Source: Comamonadaceae bacterium (GTDB lineage: Bacteria > Pseudomonadota > Gammaproteobacteria > Burkholderiales > Burkholderiaceae_C). From it: a DNA stretch of 64,000 nucleotides. The notes beneath the pieces are model-generated. The model saw only the letters and a program-made list of their open reading frames with translations. It was not told the DNA's origin and made no database searches. The DNA is taken from the NCBI GenBank assembly GCA_027486755.1, contig JAIXOM010000059.1, forward strand, positions 276,454 through 340,453. The letters run 5' to 3'. Made by a program: the position numbers and the translations under genes. Position 1 is the first letter of the stretch. The number at the start of each line of letters is the position of its first letter. Shown piece after piece: positions 26,774 through 38,008 of this stretch.

Positions 26774-27676
26774 ATGCGCTCGGTGCTCGACGCCTTCTTT
26801 CGCGCTGCGGCGTATTGCCTGCATCCGCGGGTCATTGCGCTGTCCTTTCTGCCGCTGGCAATCACCATCGCCGGGGTGCTTGGGCTGGGCTATTTTTTCT
26901 GGAACGACGCCATCGAGGCGCTGCGGCTAGAGCTAGAGGCCTGGGCCTGGATCAAGCTGATCGCCGGTGCTCTGGACACCCTAGGGCTGGGTGGCCTGCG
27001 TGCCGTCATGGCCCCCGCCTTGCTGCTGTTTGCCACCATCCCCTTTATCGTTATCGTTTGCCTGCTCATGGTCTCTTTCTTCATGACCCCGGCCATGGTT
27101 GCCTTGGTGGCTGAGCGGCGCTTTCCCGGTCTAGAACGCAAGAAGGGCACATCGCTCATCGCCAGCGTGGCCTGGGCGCTCGGATCGACCCTGGCCGCCT
27201 GCCTGGCCATGGCGCTGTCGGTGCCGCTGTGGTTGCTGCCCCCCCTGGTGCTGGTGCTGCCCCCGCTCATCTGGGGCTGGCTGAGTTATCGCGTCATGGC
27301 TTTCGACTGTCTGGCCGAGCATGCCAGCGCTGCGGAGCGGCGCCAGCTCATGCAGCAGCACCGCTTTGAGTTGCTGGCCATTGGGCTGCTGACCGGCTAC
27401 CTGGGCGCTTTGCCCAGCCTGCTGTGGGCCTCGGGCGCCATGTTCATTGCCATGGCTCCGGTGCTGGTGCCGGTGGCCGTGTGGGTCTACACCTTGGTGT
27501 TCTCTTTTTCCTCGCTCTGGTTTGCGCATTACAGCCTTTCCATGCTGGAGAAGCTGCGCAAGGCGCCGCCGCTTCACCCGCAGCCGCCTGCACCTTCCCC
27601 CGTCTTGGTCGATCAGCACCCGGTTGATGCGCGACCTCCCAATAGCGCCTCAGCGCCGCCGCTTTCGTCGAGTTGA
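26774..27676 (+). CDS. EI24-domain (CysZ-like) membrane protein
   Basis: A 300-residue protein with about six hydrophobic segments and the EI24 pattern: FIVIVCLLMVSFFMTPAMVALVAERRFPGL and later SYRVMAFDCLAEHAS. CysZ, a sulfate channel, belongs to the same family, but this member lacks neighbouring cys genes. The last 40 residues are Pro/Ser-rich and likely cytoplasmic. It is the last gene of the four-gene cassette. Function unknown. Confidence 0.72.
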   Translation: MRSVLDAFFRAAAYCLHPRVIALSFLPLAITIAGVLGLGYFFWNDAIEALRLELEAWAWIKLIAGALDTLGLGGLRAVMAPALLLFATIPFIVIVCLLMVSFFMTPAMVALVAERRFPGLERKKGTSLIASVAWALGSTLAACLAMALSVPLWLLPPLVLVLPPLIWGWLSYRVMAFDCLAEHASAAERRQLMQQHRFELLAIGLLTGYLGALPSLLWASGAMFIAMAPVLVPVAVWVYTLVFSFSSLWFAHYSLSMLEKLRKAPPLHPQPPAPSPVLVDQHPVDARPPNSASAPPLSSS

Positions 27677-27803
27677 TGCGGTCCTCGCGACTGTCCATTG
27701 AGAAAACTTCGATCTACTCTTGGCCAGGCAGGACCTGATTGGGGGTGGTCAAAAGGTTGCTATCGCGGCCGATACACTCATCGAGTCACGCCCCTATTTC
27801 ACG

Positions 27804-28640
27804 ATGCCTTCGTCCATGCCCCCCACCTTCACCCTCCTCATCCTCGGCGACGAGATACTCTCCGGCAAGCGTGCTGACAAGCACATGGCCCGGGCCATCG
27901 AGATCCTGGCGGCGCGGGGGCTGTCCTTGACGCAGGTTCAGTATGCGGGTGACGACCCCGAGCGCATCACCGCCTTGCTCCAGCAGGCTTTTACCGCGGC
28001 GCGTGAACGGGGTGAGGTGATGTTTTCCTGTGGCGGCATTGGCGCCACGCCCGATGACCACACCCGCCAATGTGCCGCACGGGCCCTGGGGGTGGAATTG
28101 GCGCTACAGCCCGAGGCTGAGTTGCTCATCATCGACCGTATGCGCGACGTAGCCCGTGAACAGGGCATAGAGCTCGATGTGAGCCGGCCCGAGAACCAGC
28201 ACCGGCTGCAGATGGGCATGTTCCCGGCAGGCGCAGGCGTTATTCCTAACCCCTACAACAAGATCCCCGGCTTTACCTGTGAGGCCGGGCCGGGCGCGGT
28301 GCATTTCCTGCCCGGCTTTCCGGTGATGGCCTGGCCCATGATGGAGTGGCTGCTCGACACCCGTTACCGGACCTTCCACCGCTCCCGTACCCAGGTGGAG
28401 AAGTCGGTCATCGTTCTGGAGGGCATGGAAGGCATGCTGACGCCCTTGATGCAGGCCATCGAGGCGGGCCACCCGGCGGTCAAGGTGTTCAGCCTGCCCA
28501 GCGTCGACCATCCTCAGTACGGCCGACATATCGAGCTCGGGGTCAAAGGCGAGGGCGCGGCGGTGGACAAGGCCTACCCGGAACTGCTGGCCGGGCTCAG
28601 CCCTTTTGGCCTCAAACTGGGCCCTGAATTGGTGCGCTAA
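27804..28640 (+). CDS. Molybdopterin-binding domain protein, CinA N-terminal type
   Basis: A 278-residue protein with the MoCF/MoaB-like fold: TLLILGDEILSGKRADKHM, VQYAGDDPERIT and SCGGIGATPDDHTRQCAARA. A CinA C-terminal amidohydrolase domain is absent, so it corresponds to the single-domain COG1058 proteins. These may act as NMN-linked or ADP-ribose pyrophosphatases; the role is unclear. ATG 27804 is chosen; TTG 27720 upstream adds a non-conserved stretch. It ends in a hairpin-like repeat and lies just before the glnA control region. Confidence 0.78.
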   Translation: MPSSMPPTFTLLILGDEILSGKRADKHMARAIEILAARGLSLTQVQYAGDDPERITALLQQAFTAARERGEVMFSCGGIGATPDDHTRQCAARALGVELALQPEAELLIIDRMRDVAREQGIELDVSRPENQHRLQMGMFPAGAGVIPNPYNKIPGFTCEAGPGAVHFLPGFPVMAWPMMEWLLDTRYRTFHRSRTQVEKSVIVLEGMEGMLTPLMQAIEAGHPAVKVFSLPSVDHPQYGRHIELGVKGEGAAVDKAYPELLAGLSPFGLKLGPELVR

Positions 28641-28674
28641 GAACGCACCAAAATGAAATCATTCCCGCTAAAAC

Positions 28675-28691
28675 TGCACTAATTTGGTGCA
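28675..28691 (+). promoter_or_regulatory. NtrC binding site upstream of glnA
   Basis: TGCACTAATTTGGTGCA fits the TGCAC-N7-GTGCA consensus perfectly. It is about 133 bases before the expected sigma-54 start site, a typical enhancer distance. Confidence 0.75.
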
Positions 28692-28789
28692 ATTCTATGG
28701 TCCCTGCAATTTTCTTCTGGGCGCTTCCTGGGTAGCCGAGCGAACGAGGCACAATGTTGGGCTTCGCGCAGGGCCGACCAGCGCCGTTT

Positions 28790-28805
28790 TGGCACAGAAA
28801 CTGCA
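28790..28805 (+). promoter_or_regulatory. Sigma-54 promoter of glnA
   Basis: TGGCACAGAAACTGCA has GG and GC separated by exactly 10 bases and matches TGGCAC-N5-TTGCA in all conserved positions but one. The expected start is near 28816, 50 bases before the ATG. Confidence 0.78.
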
Positions 28806-28865
28806 TCTGCTTGAGCCATTCCCGATTTCTTTTAACCCACCCCTACCCAGCACAGGAGAGTATTG

Positions 28866-30281
28866 ATGGCCAAGACCGTCGCAGACGTGATCAACATGGT
28901 GAAGGACAACGACGTCAAGTTTGTTGACTTCCGCTTCACCGATACCCGTGGCAAAGAGCAGCACGTGACCGTTCCCGTGTCGGCCTTTGGCGAAGACAAG
29001 TTCACATCCGGTCACGCCTTTGACGGCTCATCGATTGCCGGCTGGAAGGGCATTGAGGCCTCGGACATGCAACTCATGCCCGACCCCAATACCGCCAATA
29101 TCGACCCCTTCTTCGAAGAAACCACCCTGTTTTTGCAGTGCGATGTGGTCGAGCCCAGCGACGGCAAGGCCTATGACCGCGATCCGCGCTCGATCGCCAA
29201 GCGTGCCGAGGCTTACCTGAAAGCCTCTGGTATTGGCGATACCGCCTACTTCGGCCCCGAGCCCGAGTTTTTCATTTTTGACGGCGTGCGCTGGAGCAAC
29301 GAGCCCGGCAACGTGATGTTCGCCATCGACGAGTACGAGGCCCCCTGGAACAGCGGCAAGCAGCTCGAAGGCGGCAACCGCGGCCACCGTCCCACGGTCA
29401 AGGGCGGCTATTTCCCGGTGCCCCCGGTCGACAGCACGCAAGACATGCGTGCCGAGATGTCGCTCATTCTTGAGTCGCTGGGCATTCCGGTCGAGGTGTT
29501 CCACCATGAAGTCGCTGGCGCTGGCCAGAACGAAATCGGCACCAAGTTCAGCACCCTGGTCGAGCGCGCCGACTGGACGCAGGTGCTCAAGTATGTGGTG
29601 TGGAACGTGGCCAATTCGTATGGCAAGACGGCCACCTTCATGCCCAAGCCCTACGCCGGCGACAACGGCTCGGGCATGCACGTGCATCAGTCGATCTGGA
29701 AAGACGGCAAGAACCTGTTCGCCGGCGACGGCTATGCCGGTCTGAGCGATTTCGCCCTGTACTACATCGGCGGCATCATCAAGCATGCCCGCGCGCTCAA
29801 CGCCATCACCAACCCTGGCACCAACAGCTACAAGCGTCTGGTGCCTGGCTTTGAGGCGCCGGTCAAGCTGGCTTACAGCTCGCGCAACCGCTCGGCATCG
29901 ATCCGCATCCCCTTTGTGGCCAACCCCAAAGGCCGCCGCATCGAGGCACGCTTCCCCGATCCTTCGGCCAACCCCTACCTGTGCTTCTCGGCCCTGATGA
30001 TGGCCGGTCTCGATGGCGTGGAAAACAAGATCCACCCGGGCGAGGCCGCCACCAAGGACCTCTACCATCTGCCGCCGGAAGAAGACAAGCTGGTGCCTAC
30101 CGTCTGCCACAGCCTGGACCAGGCGCTGGAGTATCTGGACAAGGACCGCGCCTTCCTGACCAAGGGCGGCGTGTTCACCGACTCCATGCTCGATGCCTAC
30201 ATCGAGCTCAAGATGGGCGAAGTCACGCGTTTTCGCATGGCCCCGCACCCGGTCGAGTACGACATGTACTACTCGCTCTGA
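28866..30281 (+). CDS. glnA: Glutamine synthetase type I
   Basis: A 471-residue enzyme that makes glutamine from glutamate, ammonia and ATP, forming a dodecamer in the cytoplasm. The ATP-binding [16 protein letters not shown] and the glutamate flap [17 protein letters not shown] are present. Tyr400 in DLYHLPPEE is the site adenylylated by GlnE, so it is the regulated class GSI-beta. AGGAG lies before ATG 28866. The upstream NtrC and sigma-54 sites show that it is induced under nitrogen limitation. A terminator follows, then ntrB and ntrC. Confidence 0.98.
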   Translation: MAKTVADVINMVKDNDVKFVDFRFTDTRGKEQHVTVPVSAFGEDKFTSGHAFDGSSIAGWKGIEASDMQLMPDPNTANIDPFFEETTLFLQCDVVEPSDGKAYDRDPRSIAKRAEAYLKASGIGDTAYFGPEPEFFIFDGVRWSNEPGNVMFAIDEYEAPWNSGKQLEGGNRGHRPTVKGGYFPVPPVDSTQDMRAEMSLILESLGIPVEVFHHEVAGAGQNEIGTKFSTLVERADWTQVLKYVVWNVANSYGKTATFMPKPYAGDNGSGMHVHQSIWKDGKNLFAGDGYAGLSDFALYYIGGIIKHARALNAITNPGTNSYKRLVPGFEAPVKLAYSSRNRSASIRIPFVANPKGRRIEARFPDPSANPYLCFSALMMAGLDGVENKIHPGEAATKDLYHLPPEEDKLVPTVCHSLDQALEYLDKDRAFLTKGGVFTDSMLDAYIELKMGEVTRFRMAPHPVEYDMYYSL

Positions 30282-30317
30282 TCCAGCGCGGCGTGGCCTG
30301 TTCGGCCACTGCTCAGG

Positions 30318-30345
30318 AAAAGACGGCTTAGGCCGTCTTTTTTTT
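30318..30345 (+). terminator. Terminator after glnA
   Basis: AGACGGC (30321-30327) pairs with GCCGTCT (30332-30338), followed by a long T-run. It should limit read-through from glnA into ntrBC. Confidence 0.88.
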
Positions 30346-30390
30346 GGGCAGGCCTCTATCGTGGCTGTGCCCCCGTGGGGGGCCCTCCCC

Positions 30391-30416
30391 TGTGGGAGCG
30401 CCGCCTCGGCGCGATG
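30391..30416 (+). repeat. REP-like palindrome, copy 1
   Basis: TGTGGGAGC head, then a GC-rich stem GCGCCG/CGGCGC around CCT, ending in GATG. It lies between glnA and ntrB. Confidence 0.75.
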
Positions 30417-30428
30417 AGTTCTCTAACT

Positions 30429-30463
30429 CCCTCCCCCTTGAGACCGAGGGCAGGGGTGAGGGT
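30429..30463 (+). repeat. GAGGG-type palindrome, degenerate copy
   Basis: A worn copy of the CCCTCTCCC/GGGAGAGGG family that keeps the tail GGGGTGAGGG. It lies 12 bases after REP-like copy 1. Confidence 0.5.
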
Positions 30464-30501
30464 AGCCCTGAGTCGGGCCACGATTCAGTCAAAATAGCTG
30501 G

Positions 30502-31578
30502 GTGACGACCGCCCACTCCAACCCCGCCGCCGAGCGCTTTGCGGCCTTTGACTTGCTCGCCACACTGGTCGCTGTGGTGCAGACCGATGGCCAGGTGATC
30601 TTTGCCAATGCGGCCCTCGAGGATGCACTCGGCACCTCACGGCGCATGATCGAAGGCGCGCCGCTGTCCGACTGCTTTACCGAGCCGGTCATCATGCAAG
30701 GTGCGCTCGAAGGCGCCGGCAGCAATGAGTTTGCAGCCTTGCGTTACGACGCCTGGCTCAAGCGCAGCAACAACGATCCGCTGCCTGTGCATGTGGTGGT
30801 GGCTCAGTCCGACCAGCCCGGTCAGGCCATTGTTGAGCTGCTCCCGCTGGAGCAGCAGGCCAAGCAGGACCGCGAGGAGCGGCTGATGGAGCGGGCCCAG
30901 GCCAACAAGGAGCTGATCCGCAACCTGGCCCATGAAATCAAGAATCCCCTGGGCGGCATACGCGGCGCCGCGCAATTGCTGCAGATGGAGATCGACTCGC
31001 GCGAGCTCACCGAATACACACAGGTCATCATCCATGAGGCCGACCGGCTGCAGTCGCTGGTCGACCGGCTGCTCGCTCCGCACAGGCGGCCGCATCAGGT
31101 CGGTGACGTGAACATTCACGAGGTCTGTGAAAGGGTGCGGTCCTTGATCTTGGCCGAATTTCCCAAGGGCTTGAAGGTCAGGCGCGACTACGACACCTCC
31201 ATCCCGGAGATCCGGGGCGACCGCGAGCAGCTCATACAAGCCGTACTCAACATTGCACACAATGCCGCGCAGGCCCTGGCCGAGAGATTGGCAGCGGGCG
31301 ACGCGCAGATCACCATGCGTACCCGTATTGCTCGGCAAGTGACCTTCGGCAAGCAGCGATACCGCTTGGCATTGGAATTGCATGTCATCGACAACGGGTC
31401 GGGCGTACCCGACTCGATCAAGGAACGCATCTTCTATCCCCTGGTAACGGGGCGCGACGGTGGGTCCGGACTGGGGCTGACATTGGCGCAAAACTTTGTT
31501 CAGCAACACCACGGCTTGATCGAATGCGATAGCGTCCCGGGTCGTACGGACTTCAAGATACTGATCCCATTGCCTTGA
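30502..31578 (+). CDS. glnL: Nitrogen regulation sensor kinase NtrB
   Basis: A 358-residue soluble kinase/phosphatase with a PAS domain (about 15-125), HisKA with His144 in NLAHEIKNPL, N box NIAHNAAQAL, DNGSGVPDSI and GSGLGLTLAQ. This is the standard set for NtrB, which is controlled by PII and phosphorylates NtrC. It starts at GTG 30502. It lies in the usual glnA-ntrB-ntrC order. Confidence 0.93.
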   Translation: MTTAHSNPAAERFAAFDLLATLVAVVQTDGQVIFANAALEDALGTSRRMIEGAPLSDCFTEPVIMQGALEGAGSNEFAALRYDAWLKRSNNDPLPVHVVVAQSDQPGQAIVELLPLEQQAKQDREERLMERAQANKELIRNLAHEIKNPLGGIRGAAQLLQMEIDSRELTEYTQVIIHEADRLQSLVDRLLAPHRRPHQVGDVNIHEVCERVRSLILAEFPKGLKVRRDYDTSIPEIRGDREQLIQAVLNIAHNAAQALAERLAAGDAQITMRTRIARQVTFGKQRYRLALELHVIDNGSGVPDSIKERIFYPLVTGRDGGSGLGLTLAQNFVQQHHGLIECDSVPGRTDFKILIPLP

Positions 31579-31622
31579 CGTCCGTCCCAATAGCAGCAGG
31601 TCACAAAGAGGGGCAGACAAGC

Positions 31623-33143
<1,521 letters not shown>

Positions 33144-33193
33144 TCCTTGCTGCACCTGATGGCGCTCATTGAGGTCAGGCTCGTCCCAGTTTG

Positions 33194-33220
33194 GGTGGGA
33201 GCGCCGCCCTCGACGCGATG
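33194..33220 (+). repeat. REP-like palindrome, copy 2
   Basis: GGTGGGAGC head, stem GCGCCG/CGACGC with one mismatch, ending GATGGG. Confidence 0.7.
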
Positions 33221-33241
33221 GGGCTGTTGATCAGGCGCTGA

Positions 33242-33267
33242 ATCGCTGCGAGGGCGCAGCTCCTACA
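33242..33267 (-). repeat. REP-like palindrome, copy 3 (inverted)
   Basis: On the minus strand it begins TGTAGGAGC and folds as GCTGCG/CGCAGC. Both arms differ from the consensus, yet the pairing is kept. Confidence 0.7.
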
Positions 33268-33293
33268 TGCTTGACCGAGGCCTGGCACAGATA

Positions 33294-33320
33294 TGTAGGA
33301 GCGCCGCCCTCGGCGCGATG
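33294..33320 (+). repeat. REP-like palindrome, copy 4
   Basis: TGTAGGAGC head, perfect stem GCGCCG/CGGCGC around CCCT, end GATGGG. It closely matches the consensus and ends just before the xth stop. Confidence 0.75.
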
Positions 33321-33326
33321 GGGCGA

Positions 33327-34109
33327 TTAAATCACCAACTCCACCGTCACCGGCGCATGGTCACTGGGACGCTCGTTCTTGCGGGGCTGCCTGTCTATGG
33401 TGCAGGCGCTGACTTTGTCCTTGAGGGCCTCGCTCACCAAGATGTGGTCGATGCGCAGGCCCTTGTTGCGCCGGAAAGCCATCTCGCGGTAGTCCCACCA
33501 TGAGTAGCTTTTTTCAGGCTGCTCGAACATCCTGAAGGCGTCGATCAAACCCAGCCCCAGCAGGCCCGCAAAGGCCTGCCGCTCTTCGGTGGTGTGGTGT
33601 ATGGTTTCGTGCAGACCCACTGGGTCATGGGTGTCGCGGTCGTCAGCGGTGATGTTGAAGTCACCGACCAGTACCAGTGGGCGGGGCAGGGCGATCTCCA
33701 TGCTCAGCCACAGCCGCAGACCTTCGAGCCAGCGCATCTTGTAGGCGAATTTTTCGCTGCCGGGCTCCTGTCCATTGACGAAGTAGCCATTGACCACACG
33801 CAGCGAGCCACCGGGCGCATGCACCGTGACGCCCAGCACCCGGGCCTGCTCGTCTTCAAAACCCGCGATGTTGCGCTGCACCTCGTCCAGCGGGTGGCGG
33901 CTGAGGATGGCTACGCCGTTGTAGGTCTTCTGGCCGAACACTGCGCAGTGAGGGTAGCCAGCCTCCTGCATCGCCTGCAGCGGAAACTTGTCCTCGGTCA
34001 ACTTGAGTTCTTGCAGGCACAGCACATCGACCGGGGTGCTGGCCAGCCAGTCCAGCACTTGCGGCAGGCGAACGCCCAGCGAGTTGACATTCCAGGTGGT
34101 GATCTTCAA
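33327..34109 (-). CDS. xth: Exodeoxyribonuclease III (AP endonuclease)
   Basis: A 260-residue enzyme of the EEP fold that cuts DNA at abasic sites. Motifs: ITTWNVNSLGVRL, CLQELKL (metal-binding Glu), GDFNIT (catalytic Asp/Asn), and RIDHILVS with the C-terminal SDHAPVTVEL (catalytic Asp-His). A longer frame to 34208 adds basic residues and overlaps the hydrolase gene. I prefer the TTG at 34109, preceded by GGAG, which gives the family's normal N-terminus at LKITTWN and the usual length. Confidence 0.92.
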   Translation of the reverse strand: MKITTWNVNSLGVRLPQVLDWLASTPVDVLCLQELKLTEDKFPLQAMQEAGYPHCAVFGQKTYNGVAILSRHPLDEVQRNIAGFEDEQARVLGVTVHAPGGSLRVVNGYFVNGQEPGSEKFAYKMRWLEGLRLWLSMEIALPRPLVLVGDFNITADDRDTHDPVGLHETIHHTTEERQAFAGLLGLGLIDAFRMFEQPEKSYSWWDYREMAFRRNKGLRIDHILVSEALKDKVSACTIDRQPRKNERPSDHAPVTVELVI

Positions 34110-34161
34110 GGCGTACTCCGTGTTGGGGCTTGTGCGACTGCGGCGCCAGCGGTAGCTGCGC

Positions 34162-35088
34162 TTACTGCGCTTGGCTTGGTTGGGCCGTTGCAGGCATGCC
34201 GCTGGCACCCAGGTGCCGATCGAGCGCAGCGCAGAACTCGTTCGGGCATTCGAAGTGCGGTAGCGCGCCTGTGGGGAACACCTTCATCTGCCAGTTCGGC
34301 CGTCCTTCCAGCATGGCTTTTTGGCGGTAGTCGGTAAAGTCACCGCGCACGCCGTGGCACATCCACACAGGCAGGCTCAGGCTTTCGTAGATGCTGAAGA
34401 TATCTTTGCTGAACAGGGCGCCCGACAGAAAACTCAGCGGTGCGTGTTCGGCGCCGCTCACCCGTGCGGTGGCCACCGCTTCCTCAAACATCTGTTGGTC
34501 AATCGTGGGCCCGCCCCAGGTCTTGCGCAGAAAAAAGCGGATCACCTGCGGGCGGGTCAGCAGAGCGAACAGTCCGGGCCCAAACCACTTCAGCGCACGG
34601 TGAAGCCGCGGCATGGCCGCAGTGCTGCCAGTTGGCCCCCGCCGGGGGCGGCTGCCGCTCAGCCCGGTGGGGCTGACCAGCGCCAGGCTGCGGTAGTCGT
34701 CCGGTGATTCACTGGCCGCTCTGGCGAGGAATTCACAGGACAGCGACAGCGCCAGGGCGTCGATCGCCTGGTTTGCGAATTGACTGCGGATATGCCGGGC
34801 CACGCCGTGCAGAGCATCGGTCATCAGGCGCGGTGTATAGAGTCTGTCAGGCCTGGCTGTGGCGCCGTAACCGGGCAGATCTGGCGAAAACACGGTGTGG
34901 GTGGCCGCATAGTGTTCGTGCAGGGGCCGAACCTCGGCGGCCGATGCGGCCGCATTGACGCTGTGCACCAGCAGCAGCGGGGGTCCCGAGCCTGCGGTAT
35001 GCACCGCCACCGGACCGGCGGCAGTGTCAATAAGCACGGTGCTGCCGCTTAAATGGGGTCGAAAGGCAATCCGGTCGGCAGGTTCCAT
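34162..35088 (-). CDS. Alpha/beta hydrolase
   Basis: A 308-residue hydrolase. LLLVHSVNAAASAAE is the oxyanion-hole region and FSPDLPGYGAT follows. The nucleophile elbow reads ALSLS rather than GxSxG, with the Ser in the middle and small residues on both sides. The final His is in LPHFECPNEF. Substrate not predictable. It ends 52 bases upstream of the xth start, so the two are likely read together. The divergent HiPIP gene starts 156 bases away. Confidence 0.78.
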   Translation of the reverse strand: MEPADRIAFRPHLSGSTVLIDTAAGPVAVHTAGSGPPLLLVHSVNAAASAAEVRPLHEHYAATHTVFSPDLPGYGATARPDRLYTPRLMTDALHGVARHIRSQFANQAIDALALSLSCEFLARAASESPDDYRSLALVSPTGLSGSRPRRGPTGSTAAMPRLHRALKWFGPGLFALLTRPQVIRFFLRKTWGGPTIDQQMFEEAVATARVSGAEHAPLSFLSGALFSKDIFSIYESLSLPVWMCHGVRGDFTDYRQKAMLEGRPNWQMKVFPTGALPHFECPNEFCAALDRHLGASGMPATAQPSQAQ

Positions 35089-35244
35089 GGAGGCGCATGA
35101 TAGCCCCAGGCCCGGTCCTAAAACCGTGTGCTTGGGCTACAGCCCTTCGGGGCAAATAACCTGGCGCTATCCATGACTAATGCGGTCGGGTAATGCGGCA
35201 GTGCTAGCATGCGGGCCATTCGCAACAACTCCGACAGGACTCCT

Positions 35245-35556
35245 ATGAAATCGACAAACCGCCGCGTGTTCATGATGCAAGTGGCCGCAGGTGGCACCGC
35301 CTTGGCTGCTGCTGCTTCTGCATCGGCTCAGGCCATGGTCAATGAGAAGGACCCACAAGCCGTTTCCCTGGGCTACGCAGCCGACACGACCAAGGTTGAT
35401 GCCAAGAAGTTTCCCAAACACGCAGCTGCTCAAAAATGCAGCAACTGCCAGCTCTACACGGGCGCAGCAGGCTCCAAGTCGGGCCCTTGTTCCATCTTCC
35501 CGGGCAAGCAAGTGGCAGCCGCTGGCTGGTGCACGGCCTACGTTAAGAAGGCCTAA
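35245..35556 (+). CDS. High-potential iron-sulfur protein (HiPIP)
   Basis: A 103-residue periplasmic electron carrier. The Tat-type signal NRRVFMMQ followed by an Ala-rich core precedes the mature protein. The 4Fe-4S ligands are Cys65, Cys68, Cys82 and Cys96, with the typical spacing CX2C-X13-C-X13-C. The motif PCSIFPGKQV is characteristic. It usually passes electrons to photosynthetic reaction centres or terminal oxidases; neither is in this window. AGGA precedes the ATG. A terminator follows the gene. Confidence 0.92.
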   Translation: MKSTNRRVFMMQVAAGGTALAAAASASAQAMVNEKDPQAVSLGYAADTTKVDAKKFPKHAAAQKCSNCQLYTGAAGSKSGPCSIFPGKQVAAAGWCTAYVKKA

Positions 35557-35605
35557 AGCTTTCTCGACCACATGGCCTGGCCCCCTGCGGGGCTGGGCGC
35601 ATAGA

Positions 35606-35629
35606 AAGCCCGCTGCGAGCGGGCTTTTC
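35606..35629 (+). terminator. Terminator of the HiPIP gene
   Basis: AGCCCGC (35607-35613) and GCGGGCT (35619-35625) form a 7-bp stem with a 5-base loop, followed by T-rich sequence. Confidence 0.85.
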
Positions 35630-35729
35630 TCATGGTGGCGCGCGCATCCATGTGCTTGGCTCCACAAAGTAGATGACCGCTGCGCCTGAGCTGTTTGTTC
35701 TGCTCCCGGTGCTCGTACACAATCGAACC

Positions 35730-36635
<906 letters not shown>

Positions 36636-36676
36636 GCACCTGTGTTGCGCAGGGCTCAGCTGCAAGAATCGGCCTG

Positions 36677-36702
36677 TGTGGGAGCGCCGCCTCGGCGCGA
36701 TG
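36677..36702 (+). repeat. REP-like palindrome, copy 5
   Basis: Identical in core to copy 1: TGTGGGAGC head and stem GCGCCG/CGGCGC around CCT, then GATG. It lies in the gap between coxD and coxE. Confidence 0.75.
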
Positions 36703-36748
36703 CGGGCTTTGTTCTGTGACTTGCGCCTGATGAGCCCCAGGAGCCATC

Positions 36749-37933
36749 GTGCAACTCGGTGACGCCCGCTCTGGCCGGCTGGCCGGCAACCTGAGCGCCT
36801 TCGGACGCGCCCTGCGGCGAGCCGGCGTGCCGGTCGACGCCAGCCGCATCGCGCTGGCGCAGCAAGCGGCCTTGCTGATCGACATCGGCCAGCGCGACGA
36901 TCTGGCAGCGGCGCTGGAGACGGTGCTGGTAGGGCGTGAGCAGGACAGAGCGGTGTTTCGTGAACTGTTTGACGCTTTCTTTCGCGACCCCAAGATGGCT
37001 CACAAGCTGCTGGCCCAGCTGCTGCCGACCGCCGAGGGCCGGGCTGAGCCCGATCGCCGGCGCGCGCGGGTGCGCGACGCCCTGCAAGCGCCCAAGCCAG
37101 CCCAGCCCCTGGCTCAGCCTCAGGCCAAGGACCGCGAGTTTGAATTCGACGCGACCATGACGGCCAGCGACTTGCAGCGCCTGCGCCATGCCGACTTCAA
37201 CAGCCTGTCGGCCGACGAGTACGCCCTGGTCGAGCGCCTGGCCCGTGACATTACCCTGCATTTGCCTGAGCTGCCCTCGCGGCGCACCCGACCGGGCTGG
37301 CGCGGCGCACGGCCGCATTGGCCCGGCGTGATGCGCCGCGCTGCGCGTAACGGCGGGGAAGTGCTGGAGTTGCCGCGCCTGCAGCGCCGCAGCAGTGCGC
37401 TGCCGCTGATGGTGCTGGTCGATGTATCGGGCTCCATGGAGCGCTACGCCCGCCTGCTGCTGGCTTTTTTGCATGCGGCCACCCGGAGCCAGCGGCGGCG
37501 CGATGTGATGGCCTTCGGCATGGATCTGACCGACCTGCGCTCAGCCTTTGCCCTGTCCGATACCGACGCCATGCTGGCGCAGACCAATGCCCTGATCGCC
37601 GATTTCGCCTGCGGCACCCGCTTGGGCCAGAGCCTTTTGCAGCTGCGCCAGCAGCATGCCCGCCGCCTGATCGGCCGGCGCACCGTCGTGCTGTTGATCA
37701 CCGATGGTCTGGACACCGGCGAGCCCGAGCTGCTCAAGGAGCAGTTGCAGTGGCTCAGGCTGCACAGCCGGCGCCTGCTCTGGCTCAATCCTCTGATGCG
37801 CTTTGATGCCTACGCCCCACTGGCCCGCGGCGCTGCTGTGCTGCATGCGCAGGCCGACGCCATGCTCGCAGTTCACAATTTGAGCCGTTTAAAGGATCTT
37901 GCCGACAACCTGGCGAGGCTATTGCGCTCTTGA
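36749..37933 (+). CDS. coxE: VWA-domain protein, CoxE-like
   Basis: A 394-residue protein with a GTG start behind AGGAG. The C-terminal half is a von Willebrand factor A domain with the metal-binding motif DVSGSM near residue 230 and LLITDGLDTGEPELL later. The N-terminal half is helical and resembles CoxE. It should work with the upstream MoxR ATPase in maturing a molybdenum hydroxylase. The gap of 113 bases to coxD holds a REP-like element. Confidence 0.85.
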   Translation: MQLGDARSGRLAGNLSAFGRALRRAGVPVDASRIALAQQAALLIDIGQRDDLAAALETVLVGREQDRAVFRELFDAFFRDPKMAHKLLAQLLPTAEGRAEPDRRRARVRDALQAPKPAQPLAQPQAKDREFEFDATMTASDLQRLRHADFNSLSADEYALVERLARDITLHLPELPSRRTRPGWRGARPHWPGVMRRAARNGGEVLELPRLQRRSSALPLMVLVDVSGSMERYARLLLAFLHAATRSQRRRDVMAFGMDLTDLRSAFALSDTDAMLAQTNALIADFACGTRLGQSLLQLRQQHARRLIGRRTVVLLITDGLDTGEPELLKEQLQWLRLHSRRLLWLNPLMRFDAYAPLARGAAVLHAQADAMLAVHNLSRLKDLADNLARLLRS

Positions 37934-38008
37934 TGCAGCCCAAGGCAGCGATGCTGTTGCAAAATCAGCCCTTTCCATTTTTCCGCTACAACCCAAGGAC
38001 AATCCATT

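Noticed and set aside
28629-28651. Inverted repeat TTGGTGCG/CGCACCAA over the stop of the CinA-like gene.
   Set aside because: No T-run follows, so it is not a clear terminator, and the half-sites point the wrong way for an NtrC site.
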